Shown piece by piece: positions 59,550-64,000 of a stretch of 64,000 bases of DNA. The stretch's first letter is position 1; the number at the start of each line of letters is the position of its first letter. The stretch comes from Apium graveolens (lineage: Eukaryota; Streptophyta; Magnoliopsida; Apiales; Apiaceae). The DNA lies in NCBI RefSeq assembly GCF_009905375.1, contig NC_133648.1:309830565-309894564 (forward strand), read 5' to 3'. The position numbers were made by a program, and so were the translations under genes. The notes under the pieces were generated by a model. That model was not told the origin of the DNA. It was given only the letters and a program-made list of their open reading frames with translations, and made no database searches.

Positions 59550-61301
59550 TCATGGTTGGTTAGTATCACAAATCTTATATAAATGTCTATCTGATTTCTT
59601 AATCCACATCTGAACAATATTAACAGAAGTATTAGCAGATTTATATCTAGTAGAAGATTTATAAGATGAGTTAGAAGAGTGGCCCTTGATACCACATAAT
59701 CTAGATTCAGATGTAGGATGGCCAGCTTTGCCACAATCTCGACATTTCTCATAATGCATCTTATATTTCATAGGAGCTCGCTTATAACCGCCTTGAAATG
59801 CACGTTTCTTGATTGACTCACATCCTAAACCTCCTTTATCAAGAGAAGATTTTTGTTCACCAAGAAGAGCATTCAAAGTTCCTTCTCCATGAAAACATTT
59901 AGCTAAATCTTTTTCAAGCTGTTCGACTTTCTGCTTTAATTCAGGAACAAGGGGATCAGGAGCACTGTCTTCTTTAACGGTTTCTGAATCAACAGATATT
60001 GACTCTTTCTTCAAGGCTTCAAGGCATACATCCTTCATCTCAATCTCATTTTTGAGATATTGATTTTCTTCAGTAAGTTTTGAAACCCTTTCAAGCAATG
60101 ATTTGTTCTCAGCAACTAGGGCTTCTTCCTTCATGGGATCATCCATTTCACTAAGAACTTCACTTAAAGCTTGCTTTAAATAAGCATTCTTTTCTTTTAA
60201 CTTTTTAACCTGGACCTGCAAATTCAACATAGATGAAGATATATTTGAATTATACTTAATATTCTGTACCTCATTATTGTCACTGGAGTTGTCCTCTAGT
60301 CCAGCAAAGCAAAGTTGAGCAACTTCATCGTCTGAATCGATCTCCACGTCAGATTCATCATCACTCCAAGTAATTAATGCCTTCTTTTTGTTCTTCAGCT
60401 TGTAACAGTCCTTTTTGAAGTGCCCTTTCTTTCCACACTCAAAGCAAGTATCTTTGCTTTGATTCACTTTAACCTCCTTGCTCGGATTAGATTTGAAGTC
60501 CTTCTTCATAAACTGCGATTTCACAGGTCGTTTGGAGGCATTCCGTTTGGCAAGAAATTTATGAAACTTCTTTGTTAGAAGAGCAATATCTTCATCAGAA
60601 TCGTCAGGAGACTCATCTGCATCTGCATTAAGTGCAAGAGTTTTCTTACGAGGAGCTTCATCTTCTTCATCATATCTACGTAGCTGATTTTCGAATTCCT
60701 CCAATTCACTGAACAGTGTTAGAGTATCCATAGTCGAAAGCAGTGTTGAATCCTGCAGAATGGTAACCTTTGGAGCAAACTTCTTTGGCATTGCTCTGAG
60801 GATTTTCCTATTTATCTCAGATTGAGGAATGATCCGTTCCAGAAGTGAGATGGAGTTCATCAATGTCAGAAACCTCCCTTGAGCATCTCGCACGCTTTCA
60901 TCTCTTTCCAACCTGAAACCTTCATAGTCACTCATTAGCATACTTAATTTTACTTCACGTACCTTAGACGTGCCTTCGTGGCTGACTTTGATCGTATCCC
61001 AAATCTGTTTGGCAGTAGTACATGCTGAGACTTTTCTTAATTCTGTAGCTACCATGCCATTGAGAAGTGAATTCATAGCTTTAGCATTGGAATTCATTGC
61101 GTTTACTTCTTCGGGAGAGAGATCCTTGAGAGATTTTGGCTTCCCTTCTTTCATAGGAATTGTGAAACCATTTTCTACAGCATCCCATTCAAATGCATCA
61201 CGCTGGAGAAAGATTTTCATTCGAAACTTCCAGTCATTGTAGTTTTCAGCACCATGAAGCAGTGGTGGATAATTGTTTGAATACCTATCTGGTTGAGCCA
61301 T
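59550..61301 (-). CDS. gag: copia gag protein
   Basis: 583 codons from ATG at 61301, the first ATG after the PBS. The N-terminal gag domain has NYNDWKFRMKIFLQRDAFEW and a UBN2-like region (KVREVKLSMLMSDYEGFRL). A complete zinc knuckle, CFECGKKGHFKKDC, follows at about residues 287-300. Next come a long coiled coil (residues about 355-480, KLKEKNAYLKQALSE) and a partial second knuckle, CRDCGKAGH (about residue 525). Long gag with a coiled coil suits Sireviruses. Gag would form the particle around the RNA. The frame ends at a TGA at 59550, before the protease and in a different frame from it. A short non-matching stretch with a probable one-base loss near 59525 separates the two, so a continuous gag-pol product is not expected. 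Confidence 0.88.
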   Translation of the reverse strand: MAQPDRYSNNYPPLLHGAENYNDWKFRMKIFLQRDAFEWDAVENGFTIPMKEGKPKSLKDLSPEEVNAMNSNAKAMNSLLNGMVATELRKVSACTTAKQIWDTIKVSHEGTSKVREVKLSMLMSDYEGFRLERDESVRDAQGRFLTLMNSISLLERIIPQSEINRKILRAMPKKFAPKVTILQDSTLLSTMDTLTLFSELEEFENQLRRYDEEDEAPRKKTLALNADADESPDDSDEDIALLTKKFHKFLAKRNASKRPVKSQFMKKDFKSNPSKEVKVNQSKDTCFECGKKGHFKKDCYKLKNKKKALITWSDDESDVEIDSDDEVAQLCFAGLEDNSSDNNEVQNIKYNSNISSSMLNLQVQVKKLKEKNAYLKQALSEVLSEMDDPMKEEALVAENKSLLERVSKLTEENQYLKNEIEMKDVCLEALKKESISVDSETVKEDSAPDPLVPELKQKVEQLEKDLAKCFHGEGTLNALLGEQKSSLDKGGLGCESIKKRAFQGGYKRAPMKYKMHYEKCRDCGKAGHPTSESRLCGIKGHSSNSSYKSSTRYKSANTSVNIVQMWIKKSDRHLYKICDTNQP

Positions 61302-61346
61302 GGATCGCTAGCAAAATAAACACTAAAAAGAGAATTAAATGCACCT

Positions 61347-61358
61347 GCTCTGATACCA
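61347..61358 (-). promoter_or_regulatory. Primer binding site of the copia element (initiator Met tRNA type)
   Basis: TGGTATCAGAGC on the minus strand, two bases after the 5' LTR. This is the standard copia primer site, complementary to the 3' end of plant initiator methionine tRNA. Confidence 0.92.
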
Positions 61359-61360
61359 AA

Positions 61361-62323
61361 TGAAATTCGATGGCTCGATAGATAAAATAATATTCTAACT
61401 GTCAAGGCAAATGGGACAGTCTCTTATGCAAATGGGACAGTCCCTTTACAAATGAGACAGGGTATGGGACAGTCTCAATTACACTGCAGAAAATAAATAA
61501 CAGAAATAAAATGCAGAATGCTGAAAACTGACAAGTAAAAACACCAGAAGTTTTCACTTGGTTCGGCCCCTACACCTAGTCTATGGCCTACATCCAAGTC
61601 CCCATGCCAACTAGCATAGAGAATGTATTATATCAACTTTAATAAAAGAACTTACAATCTTTTCCTTGATTACAAATATAGAACCTGAAAGAAACCCTTT
61701 CCCAAGCTACCTTGCTACCTAGCCCACTGCTATTCCTTAGCCTTCTAGCTACCTTGCTATACTTTGAAATCAAGCTTGCCACAACCCGGCACAAAGTTGA
61801 TATGAATACACAAGGATAAGAATAAACAAATTGATTACAACTCAAACTAGGTTTCTTGTTTTTCTGGATATGAATATCTCGGGTATGAAACAAGAAAATG
61901 ATTTCAGATGATGAAAGATTCTCGTGAAAGTGTTAGCTACAAATCTGAAATGAAGAGTTGTATTTATAAGCAAAGTTCTAACAGATTTATTTTCAAACAC
62001 AAGATAAGATTGGAAGATAAGTTTGTTTGAAAATATTTGAATGAAACTTTGAAACTAATCTGTTAGTACGTTTGAAAAAGATAAATCAAGTAAAGAGATA
62101 AGGCTTGAGAAATTTAAACTTGATTTATAAGATAAGGTGTTGAGTTTGTTTGAGATAAGGTTTATCCAGATAAACAAGATTTACACAAAACCCTAACAAA
62201 CCTAATCCTGAGAAATAGCCACTGCTGGAAAATCTGAACAAACTGCAAAGCTTGAATCTCGTTTACTTGCATTCTGTTTATCTTCTGTTTATCTGCAATC
62301 ATCATAAACCTGAGCATCTAACA
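61361..62323 (-). repeat. 5' LTR of the copia element
   Basis: 963 bp. The promoter-bearing copy for the minus-strand genes. TATA-like CTTATAAATA lies at 61961-61970 on the minus strand. Confidence 0.92.
61961..61970 (-). promoter_or_regulatory. TATA-like box of the copia 5' LTR
   Basis: CTTATAAATA on the minus strand, inside the 5' LTR and about 600 bp before its downstream end. Identical in the 3' LTR. Confidence 0.5.
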
Positions 62324-62664
62324 TTATTATATAATATCCAAATAGTTTTTTCAATATATGTTTGGGAATCATCTATGAAATCTTATATAAGGTGCAGGTC
62401 AACTATTCGACTTAAAAGGGTGCCAAATACGACAAATAAGAAGTAGATTTTTTTAATTATTATTTATGATGTGTTGAACATGATTGGCACCTCTCATGGT
62501 GCCTCTATTGTAGATGCTCTTACTGTAGCTATATATTCTTAATGAAGGTGACAATTTATGTGTATGTATTTAAATATGAGCCTCAGATGATATGGACTTT
62601 ATGTCCGATGTTAGTTGACCTTGTTAGTTGACTGATTCTTTTTTATGATTACTCATGGGGATTT
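62324..62664. repeat. Segmental unit C, right part before the gene copy
   Basis: 62324-62365 has no counterpart in unit A. From about 62368 it matches unit A from 4678, ending before the first exon. Unit A carries an extra copy of an about 30-bp direct repeat (GATTCGACTTAAAAGTGT, 4714-4771) that unit C has once. Unit C has 38 bp more (62632-62669) between GTTGA repeats. Confidence 0.75.
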
Positions 62665-63500
62665 GTTGATGTAATTTTCAATCAGGAGGAGTATGATACC
62701 CATGATCCACAAGGGCAGTCTGCAACGGAGCTACCGTCTCCTGAATGGCAAAAAGAGGTTAATGATATAGTATCTGCTCATGGCGTTGTCTTTGCTCTTT
62801 TGATGTCTGGTGTTTGTGTTGCATTTAGCCGAGGTAATCTTTTTTCTTAGATGATCATCATGAGATACATGTTAAAAAAGACCTGTTCATTTTAAACTTT
62901 TTATGCATGGCATGGCTTCAGAAACCAATCAAAGGATATGTATTCTGAATTTGAGTTCAGAAGAATATATTGGGAGAATATTTTACAATAAGTTCAATGA
63001 TTCGGTCATCACTGCCTCAGCTTTCAAATCAGATAATTACATCTCCTTGAAATGCAGGACGACAAGAATTGAGTGCGTATATTACTTGTACTCTCAGAAG
63101 TTTCCATGTATTTTTAGTTTTTTACTTCCTCAGTAATTTCTTTACTTATGCCATCCCATCAAATGGTGACAGATACATTCAAAATGGTCACCCAGATGCT
63201 GGCTTCCTTGTTTTTGAATCAGAGTTACTGAAATGGTGCAGTTCTCTCCAGATTGATAATGTAAATGCTAAAGCAGTCACTTTTTGTGCCCAACATAGGC
63301 AAGAATACAACTTATTTTTGTTTATTCTTAAATAAGGAAAATTAAGACTATAATTCTAAACATAGAATGATCCTTAATTCTGATATGAATTTTTTTTTTA
63401 TTTCCCTTATGGAGATCAGTATCTACAAGGTCTTTGAACTGAGAAACTACAGCATGTTGTACTCCATTTCTGGTACAGATGTGCAAGGCATAAAGACCAG
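62665..63500 (+). pseudogene. WD40-like gene, second copy (four exons, donor of intron 4 lost)
   Basis: Exons 62665-62833, 62922-63072, 63173-63298 and 63420-63500 correspond to exons 1-4 of the unit A copy with few differences (KR to QR, T to S at exon 4 start) and the same phases, including the GC donor after exon 3. After ...AAGACCAG the GTAAGG donor and about 18 following bases are deleted, so exon 4 cannot be spliced normally. The later exons lie beyond the window, if present. Sequence before 62665 has an in-frame TGA, so no upstream coding exon is readable. Confidence 0.75.
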
Positions 63501-64000
63501 CTATATTATTAAAGATAGATGATAATCCCTCAGAATATTTATTTAAATTTATTTAAATTAACTATAATACAATCATTGTATCATTTTTTTAATAATTACA
63601 ACATCATGGTCATTATATATCTTTAATTTTTTGGTGATTGATTTTAATTTTAGTGATTTTTAGTAAGTTATTTGTTCTGATTTTAATTAAGGGGTGTCAC
63701 TAAGTAACCCATAAGTAACCCCTAAATATATATCATTTCACATTTTTTTATTAAAATGAGTCAATGTACAACGTCTCCTTACTGCAAATATATATCCCTT
63801 ATATCCAAGTATACTAGGGTATACCTTGGTAAAACCGAAAAATGTCACACGCAACTACATGGAAATAAATTAAATTCAAATAACAAGTTAGGAATATGTA
63901 ATTAAAATTAATTAAAGAATTTAATCATGAAGGCAACAACTTGTATAATCAATAAAAGCAATATTATACCCCAATAAGAAATAAAGGTTACTTATATGTC
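63501..64000. repeat. Segmental unit C, intron part to the window end
   Basis: Matches unit A 5823-5937, then jumps to 6980-7370, so about 1,042 bp present in unit A are missing at 63607/63608. No coding sequence. Homology continues to the last base, so the duplication extends beyond the window. Confidence 0.85.

Larger units (their letters stand above)
52735..62323 (-). mobile_element. Sirevirus-like Ty1/copia LTR retrotransposon, recent but coding-defective
   Basis: 9,589 bp, with 963-bp LTRs at both ends starting TG and ending CA (read in element direction TGTTAGATGC...ATTTCA). The order on the minus strand is 5' LTR, PBS, gag, protease-integrase-RT-RNase H, a separate extra ORF, PPT and 3' LTR. 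Wording of the RT and the extra ORF downstream of pol point to the Sirevirus (SIRE/Maximus) lineage. No 5-bp target duplication is seen (left flank TACCT, right flank TTATT). Confidence 0.9.

Noticed and set aside
61347..61358. tRNA-like match
   Set aside because: Only the 12-base primer binding site complementary to a tRNA 3' end; no tRNA gene.

Overview
The window is AT-rich nuclear DNA from a flowering plant, most probably a eudicot. The evidence is spliced host-gene exons, LTR retrotransposons of the Tat (Ty3/gypsy) and Sirevirus-like (Ty1/copia) types, CACTA and Mutator-like DNA transposons, and a plant L1-type LINE. The species cannot be named from the sequence. The only probable host gene is a WD40-like gene, present twice. 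Nearly everything else is nested mobile DNA.

Layout: 1-1764 is a LINE remnant on the minus strand. 1765-9674 is segmental unit A, which ends in seven in-frame exons of the WD40-like gene. 10492-18072 is a decayed CACTA element with TNP2-type and Ptta/En/Spm-type transposase pseudogenes. A Tat-type gypsy element runs from a truncated 5' LTR (18073-18319) to an intact 3' LTR (37576-38072). Its integrase is split at 22622/29286 by a second CACTA element (CACTA-1, 22623-29285). CACTA-1 carries exons of a CH-domain kinesin-14 and a short fragment resembling a CID-type RNA-binding protein. A 4.3-kb block containing the right end of CACTA-1, the second integrase half and an antisense extra ORF is duplicated in tandem (28844-33143 and 33144-37374).

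From 38073 to the window end is unit C, a second copy of unit A. It is interrupted by two insertions. One is a 10.6-kb non-autonomous TIR element (41876-52491) filled with about 18 tandem units of roughly 522 bp in a three-unit higher-order pattern. The other is a 9.6-kb Sirevirus-like copia element on the minus strand (52735-62323) with nearly identical 963-bp LTRs. Unit A retains the empty site of the TIR element, and unit C retains an empty site for the LINE, so both insertions can be read by comparing copies. A third partial copy (block B, 25580-27342) lies inside CACTA-1.

No tRNA, rRNA or CRISPR array was recognised. Coordinates of repeat edges and exon ends were read by eye and may be off by a few bases. 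Family assignments rest on recognised motifs, not on database searches.
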